From NCBI RefSeq assembly GCF_019891175.1, contig NZ_CP072600.1, forward strand, positions 1,550,001 to 1,614,000: a DNA stretch of 64,000 bases, written 5' to 3'. The translations under genes were made by a program, and so were the position numbers. Of the stretch, positions 9,271-19,050 are shown in pieces; the first letter of the stretch is position 1; every line of letters begins with the position of its first letter. This stretch comes from Leptothermofonsia sichuanensis E412. Its GTDB lineage: Bacteria; Cyanobacteriota; Cyanobacteriia; Leptolyngbyales; Leptolyngbyaceae. The notes under the pieces were generated by a model, which saw only the letters and a program-made list of their open reading frames with translations, did not search any database and had not been told where the DNA came from.

Positions 9271-10398
9271 TTAACTCTGCTTTGTGAGCAACAGACCTGT
9301 GCGCTCCATTTCTTTCAAGGAAGCTTGAAGAACGGCTGGACTCAGGGGTTTCTGACCCAGATACCATTCCAGATATTGGGCCAGCCCTGCCTTAAGCGGA
9401 GTCGGCTTCCACGAGCCGAACAGCCTTTCATAGGCACTCATATCCGCCACGGCGTGCCGAATATCCCCAACTCGGAAGCGCCCTGAAATCGTGTAATTAA
9501 CCGATTTATCAACCAGTTCCGCGATCGCGTGGATTACGTCCAGCAGGGTTACCGCCTGCCCGGTACCCACATTAATGACAGCTGAAAGTGTCTCTTGATG
9601 GGTGGCACAGCGCACAACCGCATCAACGACATCTTCAACAAAGACAAAGTCCCGTGTCATCTGACCATCTTCAAACACTTCTAAGGAATTGCCCTGGACG
9701 ATCGCATTGGTAAAGATACCGATGATACCTGTATAGGGGTTGCCCAATTCCTGTTTGGGTCCATAGACATTCTGAAACCGGAGCGTGACCAGATCAATAC
9801 CCTGGTTTTCGCAGTAATTCTGGAGTAACTGCTCCTGCCAGAGTTTTGTCAACCCATACACGGAGGTTGGCTTGGGTAGATGGCTTTCCTCCATAGGCAG
9901 CGGTTTCAACGGCTCACCATTTTCACTGCATACTTCCCAAATCCCCTTCTGTAAGTCTTCTAACCGCCGTCCCTTAGGATAGTAAACCCTATTGCCGTCT
10001 GTATATGCCCCATCCCCATAAACTGCCCGACTGGAAGACAGAATAATCCGTTGGGGCTTCTGCTCCAGGCTCGAAATCAGTTCCAGCAGTCTGGCCGTGC
10101 CATTTGCATTATGCTGCACATAGCGGCTGATTTCATACATTGATTGCCCGGTGCCAGTCTGAGATGCCAGATGAATAACGACATCAGTTCCTTCCACCGC
10201 TTCCCGATGACGTTCAATGTCCTGAACATCGACCTGAATACATTTTGCCCGGGCTTTCAGTTCAGGTGAAAAGTCCTGAGAAGTCCGATGAACCTGAGCA
10301 TCAAGGGAATCAATGACAACCACCTCAGCATTGGCGGGCAACTTCTCAATCAGCCACTTACCGATAAAACCCGCGCCACCAGTCACTAGAAATTTCAT
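9271..10398 (-). CDS. NAD-dependent nucleotide-sugar epimerase/dehydratase (extended SDR)
   Basis: A 375-residue extended SDR with the Rossmann motif GGAGFIG at residues 7-13 and the catalytic pair Y181-K185 (YGLTK). Such enzymes reshape nucleotide sugars by epimerisation, dehydration or reduction. ATG 10398 is preferred because it begins directly at MKFLVTGGAG and has an AGGAA ribosome site about 8 bases upstream; a longer reading from 10467 would enter the neighbouring gene. The substrate is not identifiable from sequence alone. Confidence 0.88.
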   Translation of the reverse strand: MKFLVTGGAGFIGKWLIEKLPANAEVVVIDSLDAQVHRTSQDFSPELKARAKCIQVDVQDIERHREAVEGTDVVIHLASQTGTGQSMYEISRYVQHNANGTARLLELISSLEQKPQRIILSSSRAVYGDGAYTDGNRVYYPKGRRLEDLQKGIWEVCSENGEPLKPLPMEESHLPKPTSVYGLTKLWQEQLLQNYCENQGIDLVTLRFQNVYGPKQELGNPYTGIIGIFTNAIVQGNSLEVFEDGQMTRDFVFVEDVVDAVVRCATHQETLSAVINVGTGQAVTLLDVIHAIAELVDKSVNYTISGRFRVGDIRHAVADMSAYERLFGSWKPTPLKAGLAQYLEWYLGQKPLSPAVLQASLKEMERTGLLLTKQS

Positions 10399-10447
10399 GG
10401 GTACCATTCCTGGAAGTAATGAATGCTGGCTTAAAATGCCTGATGAA

Positions 10448-11323
10448 TCAGTAATTTCTAAGCGCAAAGCGGCTCATACCAAGTTCGTCAAGCTGATTGT
10501 GCTTGATTCTGAGAAACACCTTTCTCAGGAAGTAATAGGGAAAAAATACTGATATCCTGGCCTGTTCAACCAGAAAGGGAATGGTCTGGTCTTTATCAGG
10601 CGGAGCCTCCGATTGAATAGAAAACTCTTCCAGAATCTTGCCAGCAGGCACTCTGAAGCCCCTGCGATAAACATTCATGTAGTTAGAGCCATGCACAACT
10701 TCTATCCAGACTGGCTTACACAAAATCTTTTTGGCAGATTTACAAACTTCATAAAGTTCTTTATGAGGTCTGCACAGACAGGTCTTAAACGAGCCAGGAT
10801 CATACTTCTCAATCAAACTGATGAAGTGGTTAGCCACTTCAAAATCAAAATAAAGCTTGCCTTGAGCCAGTTGATAGCCAAAGATGAAATTAATCGTTTC
10901 CCCATCCTGGTGGTTGAAGTTGTCCTGAATCATCTGGACATAGTCTTTGTGGATGGCATCATCGTTATCGAGCCAGGTTGTAATCAGGTACTCACAATCT
11001 GCTGGAATGTAATTTCGGACAACATCCCTCACCTCATCAGGAAACTGTCCATAGGGCAAAGGGCAATCCAGGTAAACGGGAACAAAGTTTTCCCATTGTT
11101 CAGAATACTGGGAGATTTTCCGCTTAAATACCTCAGGAGTATCCACATCGAAAAAAACTAACCACTTAAAGTTCTGGTTAGACTGCTTATAAACCGATGG
11201 AAAACAGTACTGATCAAAGAGTTCAAATCGGTTTTCCAGCCAGGAAGGTTCACATCCTGGTCTGAGGTCGTGAAAACTTCTGACGTTGAACTTAGTTAAG
11301 AATAAATGACTAAATGGTTCCAT
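10448..11323 (-). CDS. Putative rhamnosyltransferase-like protein (PF11316 type)
   Basis: This 291-residue protein matches the putative rhamnosyl-transferase family by the run SWLENRFELFDQYCFPSVYKQ and KWLVFFDVDTPE (about 28-63), then TTWLDNDDAIHKDY with the acidic cluster D119-D122 that probably binds metal and nucleotide sugar. It has no membrane segment, so it should act in the cytoplasm. It sits in the glycan locus just upstream of an SDR gene. The rhamnose assignment comes from the family name only, since no dTDP-rhamnose genes are present in the window. Confidence 0.75.
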   Translation of the reverse strand: MEPFSHLFLTKFNVRSFHDLRPGCEPSWLENRFELFDQYCFPSVYKQSNQNFKWLVFFDVDTPEVFKRKISQYSEQWENFVPVYLDCPLPYGQFPDEVRDVVRNYIPADCEYLITTWLDNDDAIHKDYVQMIQDNFNHQDGETINFIFGYQLAQGKLYFDFEVANHFISLIEKYDPGSFKTCLCRPHKELYEVCKSAKKILCKPVWIEVVHGSNYMNVYRRGFRVPAGKILEEFSIQSEAPPDKDQTIPFLVEQARISVFFPYYFLRKVFLRIKHNQLDELGMSRFALRNY

Positions 11324-11837
11324 AGGTTGACTCTGTTGTCATAACTAGCTGAATATTCACGATTGCTGATTAACAGTACAGACTTTCTTCAAAACAAGTA
11401 AATGCGAACTAAACTCATGGTTAACAAGCAAATGTGGAATGCCTAACGACATCGAACGAATTGATAACCAGCCACTGACTTTGCCAATAACACTTAGAAT
11501 CGTGGACTAAATAATCTGGAAATCTTGCACACTTGTTTTCGCCTCTCCCCCTCTCCCAAATTTGGGAGAGGGGGCAGGGGGTTGAGGGTAAGCCAAAACC
11601 AACAGGTTCTTTAATCCTTATCCCTTAAATCTGCTTACCAGCAAAAACCATGCCACACTAATTCCTTATGCTCAACTCGCCTAGCCTACTCAGACAGTCA
11701 TCTCAACAAGCTAATTAATTTTTATTAAGCTAAAAGTATCATATCTGTTCTGCACTGTCGATTCTACGGTCCGTATTTGCCGCTATCTTGATAGTGTCTT
11801 CATGCTTGAAGCGTAATTTCAATGTTTTCACTTAATT
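11324..11837. other. 514-bp intergenic region holding a 28-bp palindrome
   Basis: No gene is seen. The region holds the perfect palindrome at 11547-11574 followed by a G-rich stretch, then an AT-rich tract next to the SDR gene's 3' end. Confidence 0.5.
11547..11574. repeat. Perfect 28-bp palindrome (CCCCTCTCCCAAA centre TTT)
   Basis: Two 14-base arms meet with no spacer at AAATTT. C-rich and G-rich palindromes of this type are scattered between genes in many cyanobacteria. Without a loop or T-run it is a poor rho-independent terminator. Confidence 0.85.
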
Positions 11838-12950
11838 TTAGGGATTCAGGATTGCTGAATCAGGTTTACTAATATCACGGCAGTCCGCCAGCCATTCGAT
11901 TGAGCGACGGCAACCTTCATCGAAGGAGACAACGGGTTCATAACCCAGTAACCTGTTTGCCTTATCAAAGGGTAGCTGGTACTGGGACTGTTGTAGAATC
12001 GCCATCATTTCAGACACCACTGGCTGAGGAACCGAGGAAACCGTTTGAGGGGGTTCAGTGGGCAGTCTATTCCGTTTTGGCACTAAATTCTTGACTGTTC
12101 GCTTCCAATCGCCTGGTACAAGCGCTACTGCCTTCTGAACCAGTTCAGAGTTCCGGATCCGATCCAGGGTCTGTTGCTTCCAGCTATGGGTAAACTCAGG
12201 CACGGCTACATCAGGAATTTGATATGGATCAACGCCCAGCGCTTCCGCAAACGGGCGGTAAAAGTCGAACCAGGTCACTCGTTCGCGATCGCCAACAAAA
12301 AATGCCTCTCCATCCACATCGTTCGCCGTCATGGCTAACTGAATGGCATAAACCAGATTGTCTACATAGACCGTGTTACAGATGCCTTTGCCCCCGTTAA
12401 TGAAACAGGCAGTTCCCTGGGAAAGCTGGCTGGCTAAATCTGCAACCCAGCGCGATCGCGGTCCAAACACAATCCCTGGTCTGAAAATAACCACTTCAAC
12501 CGTTCCCTTTTGGCGTAACCGCAGTAGCCTGCGCTCCGCATCGATTTTGGCAACGTGGGTGGGAAAACCAGGCTGGTTCTCAACCAGTGGGCTGGACTCA
12601 GTTGTACCAGGAGCAGGAGCGGAGGTATGGACAATCATTGAACTGAGATAGATGAGGCGACGGACCCCTGCCTTCTGCGCCGCCTGATAGGCAGGGGGAA
12701 CACTTCCTCGAATCAGTCCGGGACTGCCCAGGACTGAGTGAATAACCACGTCACAGCCTCGGAAAGCTTTTTCCAGCGCTGCCTGGTCAAAGGCATTGGC
12801 AACATACCCCTCTAAGTTCATGGAAGCAAAGCGTGTCAGGCTATCGGTACTGCGCCCGATGGGACGAACAAGCATTCCCTCGTCGTGCAGCATTTCAACT
12901 GCCCGGCTGCCCACAAAGCCGCTGGCTCCGACAACGCCAATGGTTAGCAT
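11838..12950 (-). CDS. Atypical NAD-dependent epimerase/dehydratase (SDR)
   Basis: A 370-residue SDR with GASGFVG at residues 8-14 and the strand YLSSM at 101-105. Where the catalytic YxxxK is expected (after the LVENQPGFP loop) the sequence is T131-H-V-A-K135, so the general-acid tyrosine is replaced by threonine. Later blocks (VIFRPGIVFGPRSRW, YVDNLVYAI) are normal. It may be a dehydrogenase with altered chemistry or a non-catalytic NAD-binding protein. The region after residue 250 has a divergent basic insert before the ending FDEGCRRSIEWL. It lies 183 bp downstream of the GMC oxidoreductase. Confidence 0.85.
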   Translation of the reverse strand: MLTIGVVGASGFVGSRAVEMLHDEGMLVRPIGRSTDSLTRFASMNLEGYVANAFDQAALEKAFRGCDVVIHSVLGSPGLIRGSVPPAYQAAQKAGVRRLIYLSSMIVHTSAPAPGTTESSPLVENQPGFPTHVAKIDAERRLLRLRQKGTVEVVIFRPGIVFGPRSRWVADLASQLSQGTACFINGGKGICNTVYVDNLVYAIQLAMTANDVDGEAFFVGDRERVTWFDFYRPFAEALGVDPYQIPDVAVPEFTHSWKQQTLDRIRNSELVQKAVALVPGDWKRTVKNLVPKRNRLPTEPPQTVSSVPQPVVSEMMAILQQSQYQLPFDKANRLLGYEPVVSFDEGCRRSIEWLADCRDISKPDSAILNP

Positions 12951-13005
12951 CTGTTTATTGCCTCTAAGGATTGTGGATTAAATAAACCGAAAAACTGAGG
13001 GTTTT

Positions 13006-13063
13006 ACCACAGAGACACAGAGGGAACAGAGGAATTGCTCTGTGTTCTCTGTGCCTCTGTGGT
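13006..13063. repeat. Imperfect inverted repeat (ACCACAGAGACACAGAG type)
   Basis: The arms ACCACAGAGACACAGAG... and ...CTCTGTGCCTCTGTGGT pair almost fully. It resembles, with G for A changes, the stem of the elements at 33781 and 38616. A half copy is at 53327-53353. Confidence 0.75.
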
Positions 13064-13133
13064 GAAATTTCAAACTATAAAATCCTTATTCCTAAGAGTT
13101 GACTGATTTTTTTGAATCTTCTGCATAACAACA

Positions 13134-14771
13134 TTAGTTTATTAACGTTTTGACATGGTCGGCTAAACGCAGAGACAACGCAACAATCGTCAGGGTGGGG
13201 TTGGCATACCCAGAGGTGGGGAAAACGGAACTCCCGGCTACAAAGAGGTTAGAGATGCCATGCACCTTGCAGTTAACATCGACAACTCCCTGTCGGGGAT
13301 CATGATGCATCCGGGTTGTGCCCAGGTGGTGGTGCATGGCTGGTTTCTCAAATTTTTGTTTGGACCAATCTCTGGTAAATTGCAGGTCACCGATCCCGGC
13401 TTTAGCAAACTCCTCTGCCCAGATTTCCTGAACCCGAATCGCATTCTGAATATCGATTTCATTCAAGCGCCAGTGAATTTCTACCTTCGGCTGACCGAGG
13501 CAGTCCCGTTCCTGGCTCAGGATGACTCGATTGTTGGGATCGGGTACCTGCTCAATCTGGTAAAAGATTTCAAATTGGGAGAAACGGCGTTTTTCTAAGG
13601 GTAAGTAGGACCAGTCTCCCCGGCGCAGGGATGGAATTTGTCTGACAGCGGACCAGAAAGCCGCCGCCAGAATATAGTCACTACCGCGCAGAGCCACTTG
13701 TAAATGCTTGCAGCTCTCCTGGGAAAATTTGCCCTGTTTGAGTTCGGAAAGCAGCGATCGCAGCGAAAGAGTCGCCTGTCGTTGATGCTCCAGCGGGCGT
13801 GGAAAAAGTTGTGCTCCATTATTAAGCAAATGCTCCTGCCGCATCACCGACTCTGCCACCTGAACCCGTGCCATCACGGGTACTCCCTGGGTGACGTAGA
13901 TATCATATAAATCTGTTTGCTCAAATACCCGACGGCTATAGGGCACCAGGGTGCAGCTCAAAATCGGTCGATCCATAAAATAACGACCGACTACATCATG
14001 CTGGTTCCCCAACCCCGCTGGTTGCTGCTGATTTGATGCCAGTAACAGACGAGCATTTTCCAACCCACCGGTTGCCAGGATGACAATCTTTGCCTTCAGC
14101 CAAAACTGCCGATCTTGCCACCCCATGACGCGCAGGCGAGTTACCGTTTGGGTGGTTTCGTCAGTTTCAATCTCGACCACACTGGCGTATAAAAGTGTGG
14201 TGATATTGCTGGCTTGATTGAGTTCTCTGGGGTACTGTTCTGTAAACGGGTAACGCAGCCCATACTGGCTGATGCTGGTCGTCAGGCGATCGCTCTTAAA
14301 TGGCAGAGGCTTTGCCCGTTGATCCTGCCAATCTTCAACCTTGTAGGCGTAGGGTCCGATCTGGCAAACTGCCTGTGCCCGTTCATAGAAGGGGTCAAGA
14401 TCGGCTCGAGTCAGGGGCCAACCGCTATGAGGTACCCAGTCTCGTTGCTCAAAATCAATCTCGTCCAGAGGCAGACAGCGCCAGCCATATTGCTGGTAGC
14501 CACTCTGTCCTTCCCAGCAATGAGCCGTTCCCCCCAATTGCCGCCGCCGGGTTTCGCGCACTACCGGATAGCGATCGCCAACTACTGTGCCTTCACACAG
14601 AGTCTGAATCTTGTCATCGTAATCTGCACCACCACTTTCCACCAGGCAAACCTGAATGTCCTGGTTGGCAAACTCGCGGGCAATGGTGATTCCAGCAGGA
14701 CCTGCCCCAACAATACAAACCTGGGTTTCTAAGACTTCATCGGCAGGGAGCGATCGGGCATCAATCATCAT
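13134..14771 (-). CDS. GMC-family FAD oxidoreductase
   Basis: A 545-residue flavoprotein of the glucose-methanol-choline family, which oxidises alcohols or sugars. The FAD-binding motif GAGPAG is at 22-27, and the C-terminal GMC domain has MHHHLGTTRM (about 475-485) and GYANPTLTI (about 522-530), giving the His/Asn active-site pair. The gene starts at tandem ATGs at 14771. It has no signal peptide, so the substrate is probably a cytoplasmic sugar intermediate. PIG-L deacetylase and SDR genes flank it, suggesting sugar tailoring, but the true substrate is unknown. Confidence 0.88.
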   Translation of the reverse strand: MMIDARSLPADEVLETQVCIVGAGPAGITIAREFANQDIQVCLVESGGADYDDKIQTLCEGTVVGDRYPVVRETRRRQLGGTAHCWEGQSGYQQYGWRCLPLDEIDFEQRDWVPHSGWPLTRADLDPFYERAQAVCQIGPYAYKVEDWQDQRAKPLPFKSDRLTTSISQYGLRYPFTEQYPRELNQASNITTLLYASVVEIETDETTQTVTRLRVMGWQDRQFWLKAKIVILATGGLENARLLLASNQQQPAGLGNQHDVVGRYFMDRPILSCTLVPYSRRVFEQTDLYDIYVTQGVPVMARVQVAESVMRQEHLLNNGAQLFPRPLEHQRQATLSLRSLLSELKQGKFSQESCKHLQVALRGSDYILAAAFWSAVRQIPSLRRGDWSYLPLEKRRFSQFEIFYQIEQVPDPNNRVILSQERDCLGQPKVEIHWRLNEIDIQNAIRVQEIWAEEFAKAGIGDLQFTRDWSKQKFEKPAMHHHLGTTRMHHDPRQGVVDVNCKVHGISNLFVAGSSVFPTSGYANPTLTIVALSLRLADHVKTLIN

Positions 14772-14848
14772 AAGAGTATTGGCTGGAAAAAGAATTGTTG
14801 TCAGAGGTAACCCTTACAGAATTTTCATGTCCACTCTACTCTTCTCTA

Positions 14849-15505
14849 TCAAAACACCATCTTCCGGCAATAAAAGGCTTCCGCATACTTACTGGGGGAG
14901 TTAGACTCCATGCCGCGCAGCCGCAGGGTAGAGCGGAACAACTCCGGGCAAAACCAGCTTTTGTTTGACTGACTCCCAAAATGCTCAAACAAATAATCGA
15001 TTTTTCGATTACAGATTTCTTCGCTCAAATGCACAAAACAATTGGGATTTCCGATATCACCGTCGTACTTGGGAATTTCATACTCCAGGATCAGATGATT
15101 GCGAAAAGTATTCCAGGTCAGTTCAGAAACCAGGCGATGATCCTGGTGTAAATCCTGCCGATAGTGGGTCAGGATCAGATCCGGCGAGACTTCCTTCCCC
15201 AGCCATCTGAAGTACTCCTTGATTTCCGCTCCTATATAGGGGAAGAAGGTATCCTTAAAGTCCTCAACCAGGATCGTTTTATGGGAGGCGGAATGTAAAA
15301 AGGCATTGGCACTGGCTAAGGCTTCTGCACGGCGATCGCCTGAACCACTCAGCACAACCCAGTAAATACTCAAGTCAGGAACCGCATCCATTAGCTTCAG
15401 GACTGTACCGCCACAACCAATCTCAATATCGTCGCTGTGAGCACCAACACACAACACCTGACGCAAAGGTTCTTTTCCTTTTTGAAAAAATACTGACTGA
15501 AGCAT
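14849..15505 (-). CDS. PIG-L/LmbE-family deacetylase
   Basis: A 218-residue Zn-dependent N-deacetylase of the PIG-L (LmbE) family. The signature AHSDD (22-26) and HQDH (120-123) supply the zinc ligands and base. These enzymes remove acetyl groups from N-acetylglucosamine-type sugars or similar amides. It stands between a GT2 and a GMC oxidoreductase, as expected for an enzyme tailoring a glycan building block. It has no membrane segment. Confidence 0.88.
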   Translation of the reverse strand: MLQSVFFQKGKEPLRQVLCVGAHSDDIEIGCGGTVLKLMDAVPDLSIYWVVLSGSGDRRAEALASANAFLHSASHKTILVEDFKDTFFPYIGAEIKEYFRWLGKEVSPDLILTHYRQDLHQDHRLVSELTWNTFRNHLILEYEIPKYDGDIGNPNCFVHLSEEICNRKIDYLFEHFGSQSNKSWFCPELFRSTLRLRGMESNSPSKYAEAFYCRKMVF

Positions 15506-15634
15506 TCACTACTCGACCAAATATAAGACAGTAAATGACTTTATATCCTAAATTTTGACTAGTACTTTTGGTATCATCTATCTGCACCAAAGCAGCGTGA
15601 GAATGCTGTATAAACTTTTTCGAATTAAAAATTT

Positions 15635-16645
15635 TTACTGACTTAGATCGGCTGTATGTTCATGTTCCCGTTTAAAGCTGGGTATTTTTCGATAAGTGTT
15701 GCTCACTTTTCGTTGTAAGACCTCAGAAATAATATATTTGAGAAGTTGATAGTTTGTACGTAAGCCCATACGCTGGAATAGTCTTAAAATTCTCAGATTC
15801 GCACGAAAAGATGGATGTTTAAAAGACAGCATTTTTAACCAGTCTCTCAGCAGCGGGTAATATTTCTTCTCACAAAAATTATTGGGAGATGGTATCCCTG
15901 CTTCACGAAAGTAAAGCAAGACTTTCAAGGTTTCTTCTGTTTCTCTTATGCTGCCTTCAACACTTTGCCGTAAACTGATGCCACCAGTAGACTCACGATA
16001 ATAGTTCAACGGCTCGGCGACAAATGCAATGTCTGATATTGTCAGCATCTTAGCCCACAGCAACCAATCTGAACACATGCGCATTTGTGTACTGAGTCTT
16101 CCAGCCTGGTCAAAGATTTCTCTGCGCAATAACGCACCACTTGGATTAGGAATGGTGCATTGCAGAAACAGATATTGGCACTCATTTATACCCTTATCGA
16201 TGAAATCTTGAGACCATCGCTCTAGGTCTAAGTGATCAGTAGTTTCCTTGCATGAACGTAATCGTTTTCCGTGACTATCTACCTCCCAGGACTGGGCGAA
16301 CGCCAGACCAACAGAAGGATTTGCATCCAGTTTTTCAACCAGCTTTTCCAACAGTCGCGGATCGCAACTGTCGTCAGCTGCAGCAATGACTATATACTCA
16401 CTCTTGATTGATTCCACCGCACGGTTCCAGCGCAAGAATGGATGAATATTATCGGAGAAGAGTTCTACCCTAACTCTTTTGTCTTCTTTGTATTGATTAA
16501 TAATTTGTGCACTGTTATCAGTTGAGCCATTATCAATAAGGATCAACTCAAAGTCTTGATAAGTTTGATTCAAAAAACTTTGGATTCGCTCGTCTAAATA
16601 TCTGGCATAGTTGTAATTAACAACGATTATGCTAACTTTCGGCAT
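15635..16645 (-). CDS. Glycosyltransferase family 2
   Basis: A 336-residue inverting GT-A enzyme starting MPKVSIIVVNYNYARYL, with DNGSTDNS at 38-45 and the metal-binding acidic pair D91-D92. The acceptor part includes SGALLRREIF and MRMCSDWLLWAKM. It has no C-terminal membrane helices and so probably works on a lipid-linked acceptor at the inner face of the membrane. An AGGAA ribosome site lies about 9 bases before the ATG. Confidence 0.88.
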   Translation of the reverse strand: MPKVSIIVVNYNYARYLDERIQSFLNQTYQDFELILIDNGSTDNSAQIINQYKEDKRVRVELFSDNIHPFLRWNRAVESIKSEYIVIAAADDSCDPRLLEKLVEKLDANPSVGLAFAQSWEVDSHGKRLRSCKETTDHLDLERWSQDFIDKGINECQYLFLQCTIPNPSGALLRREIFDQAGRLSTQMRMCSDWLLWAKMLTISDIAFVAEPLNYYRESTGGISLRQSVEGSIRETEETLKVLLYFREAGIPSPNNFCEKKYYPLLRDWLKMLSFKHPSFRANLRILRLFQRMGLRTNYQLLKYIISEVLQRKVSNTYRKIPSFKREHEHTADLSQ

Positions 16646-16770
16646 GATTCGTATTCCTGTTTGTTTGATTATTGTGAAAATAAAATTGGAGATTATTTAA
16701 GATCTGCCATTATTTTTCTGGCTCAAAATTAGCTCAAATATCGTATTTGAGCATATCTCTCAACGCTTTC

Positions 16771-17640
16771 TCAGCTTGCAATCGACTTTATTTCACTAAA
16801 TGGGTCTTGAGTATTGTGGGGAAATTTTGTCTTTAACCTTCCAATATTGCTGGACAGCTTTGAGGAAGATTCCCAAACCGCCCAGGGAGTATTTCCTTTC
16901 GCATACATCTCATCAAACACCATCTTTTCCTTAAAGGTATCCATACATGCCCAGAAACCTTGATTCTTGTATGCTATTAGTTCCTGTTTTTGAATGAGGC
17001 GCTGGAACGGTTCAACTACCAGTTCTTCTTTGTCGCGGATAAAATCAAAAATTGCCTGCTTAAAGGCAAAGAAACCACCGTTGATCCACATGCCTGATGC
17101 ACTGACCGGTTGAATGCTTTCTACAAGTTCATTTTCGTTCCACGAAATAACATGAAAAGATTGAGACGGTTGTACAGCCAGAAAACTAGCAACTTTGTCT
17201 TGTTTATAAAAGTAGTCAAGATATTGATTAAGATCAAGATCGGTAAGACCATCGGCATAGTTCACCAGGAAAGATTCTTCCCCAGCTAAGTAGGGCTTTA
17301 CTGCCACCAGTCGCTCTCCAAGGTTAGAATTTAACCCGGTATCAACGAAGGTAATTGTCCAGTCTTCTATATCACTTGTATGCAGATGGATGTTTTTTCC
17401 TCCACCCGATAGAGTGAAATTATTGGATAAACACTCATTGTACTTAAGGAAGTAATTTTTGATGTAATCTCCCTTATAGCCAAGGCATAAAATAAAATCC
17501 TTATGACCAAAATGAGCATAATACCGCATCAGATGCCAGAGGATTGGGCGGTAGCCAATCTCAACCATTGGTTTTGGAATTGCCTCAGAGTATTCCCTTA
17601 AACGGGTACCATAACCACCACAAAATAAAACAACTTTCAT
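16771..17640 (-). CDS. rfbF: Glucose-1-phosphate cytidylyltransferase
   Basis: Makes CDP-glucose from CTP and glucose-1-phosphate, the first step of CDP-deoxysugar synthesis. The 289-residue protein has GGYGTRL (8-14), IPKPMVEIG (21-29) and NYADGL with metal-binding D130, and ends with the FWACMDTFKEK block typical of RfbF. ATG 17640 is chosen over a TTG nine bases upstream because it gives the usual start MKVVLFCGG and has GGAG about 10 bases before it. Its partner rfbG lies about 5 kb upstream in the same orientation. Confidence 0.92.
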   Translation of the reverse strand: MKVVLFCGGYGTRLREYSEAIPKPMVEIGYRPILWHLMRYYAHFGHKDFILCLGYKGDYIKNYFLKYNECLSNNFTLSGGGKNIHLHTSDIEDWTITFVDTGLNSNLGERLVAVKPYLAGEESFLVNYADGLTDLDLNQYLDYFYKQDKVASFLAVQPSQSFHVISWNENELVESIQPVSASGMWINGGFFAFKQAIFDFIRDKEELVVEPFQRLIQKQELIAYKNQGFWACMDTFKEKMVFDEMYAKGNTPWAVWESSSKLSSNIGRLKTKFPHNTQDPFSEIKSIAS

Positions 17641-17736
17641 AGCTTTCAACTCCGCAGATTATTCAAGCGTTATTTCAACTTCATCACTGAGAATAGGACA
17701 AGAGAACACACAAACGAACAGAATCCCCATCAGGAA

Positions 17737-19050
17737 TCACTTGGGACTATCTAAAACTTTTTGGGCTGCATTCTCTCCACTGATGAATGAATCATCGGTC
17801 CATAGATAACCCCAATCACCAAAACGTCCACAGTAGTTCACGCCAATATCATCCAGATAGCCATGAACGATCGAGAGAGCCTTTGCACGATCCAAATCAA
17901 AAATTACATTGGCATAGGGAACCAGCATGGCATTCCTGAATAAAATTTCATCATCTTCCCGTAAAATCCCACATCGTTGAAGATCGTTGATGACGGGCTG
18001 AATGTAGTCTTCTGGCAGGCGATCTAACGGGCGATACTTTTTGGAAAAATAAACTTCAACCTGGATGCTTCCCGTACCTGGAGGAACATTATTGGGAGAT
18101 TGCAGATGAGGAGTACTGATTCGTGGAAAGATAATGTCTCTGTCGTAAAAGTAGGTCCAGTTGGCATCAATTAAATCAGCACGATTGACCCCTAGATTGA
18201 CAAGGACGACAGATGTGCAAGCCAGAAGCTGTGCAGCTTCTAAAACATCCGTAGGAGTCCCTGAAATCATAGGAATCAATTCAGGGAGAGGAATGGAAGA
18301 AATGAGGTGATCACAAGTATCGACTACTCCATTGGCAAAGTGAAGTTCTCGACTGTTGGGGTCAAACTTCACAAGTTCATGCCCTAATCGCAAATCTGTC
18401 TGCTTTGCGAATGGAGCAAGATATGATACAAAACCACCACGGGATGGATAGCGAAAGTGGGTTACATAGTGAATATCTTCAGCATCTGGAGGTGGTGGAG
18501 CTAAAGCTCCTCGCAATACTTCTTCTAACTTTGGTTGATATAATCTTGGACCAACCCATTCTGTACTCATGTTACTGGCTGAGGTTGTCCAGTACTTCAG
18601 GGTATATTCCATTGGAAAGGTTTCAGCAAATGTCTTTCCAAAAGAGGCTTTCAGCCAATCTTCATAGTTGTTGATTTCCCCATAATCATTGTTCTGGGCA
18701 TGGATAAAGTCTCGCAGAATATCCACAACCAGATCAGTGGGCAGGCCATAAAGGTTGCATTGAGCAGGATGCTTAATCCAATAACCTTTCCAATAGTTAT
18801 TAATATAAGTTTTTAAGGTTTCATATTGGTGATTGACATTTTCAGCCAGTAGTTTCTGAAGGCGCTCGATTTTGGTGAATGAAACATGGGGACCTTCATC
18901 AAAAGTGAACCCATTAGCAGATGTATGAGACGCTGTATGACCACCATAATAGGGGTGCTGGTCATAAGTACACGACTGAATTCCTTCAGAATGGAGGCGA
19001 TGAACCGCCCCAAAACCAGCCATTCCTGAACCTAACACTACAACTTTCAC
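17737..19050 (-). CDS. FAD/NAD(P)-dependent amine-oxidase-like protein in CDP-sugar cluster
   Basis: A 437-residue flavoprotein with the dinucleotide-binding motif GSGMAG (7-12) and the FAD-contact block YYGGHTASHTSANGFTFDEG, resembling protoporphyrinogen-oxidase/UDP-galactopyranose-mutase-like families. The start is GTG 19050, with a GAGGAG ribosome site 7 bases upstream. It sits between rfbF and an SDR epimerase, so a sugar substrate is likely, possibly ring contraction or oxidation. The evidence does not separate mutase from oxidase activity. Confidence 0.78.
   Translation of the reverse strand: MKVVVLGSGMAGFGAVHRLHSEGIQSCTYDQHPYYGGHTASHTSANGFTFDEGPHVSFTKIERLQKLLAENVNHQYETLKTYINNYWKGYWIKHPAQCNLYGLPTDLVVDILRDFIHAQNNDYGEINNYEDWLKASFGKTFAETFPMEYTLKYWTTSASNMSTEWVGPRLYQPKLEEVLRGALAPPPPDAEDIHYVTHFRYPSRGGFVSYLAPFAKQTDLRLGHELVKFDPNSRELHFANGVVDTCDHLISSIPLPELIPMISGTPTDVLEAAQLLACTSVVLVNLGVNRADLIDANWTYFYDRDIIFPRISTPHLQSPNNVPPGTGSIQVEVYFSKKYRPLDRLPEDYIQPVINDLQRCGILREDDEILFRNAMLVPYANVIFDLDRAKALSIVHGYLDDIGVNYCGRFGDWGYLWTDDSFISGENAAQKVLDSPK

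Noticed and set aside
11547-11574. Rho-independent terminator
   Set aside because: The palindrome has no loop or T-run and lies about 270 bp upstream of the nearest start on the minus strand; better seen as a dispersed palindromic repeat.
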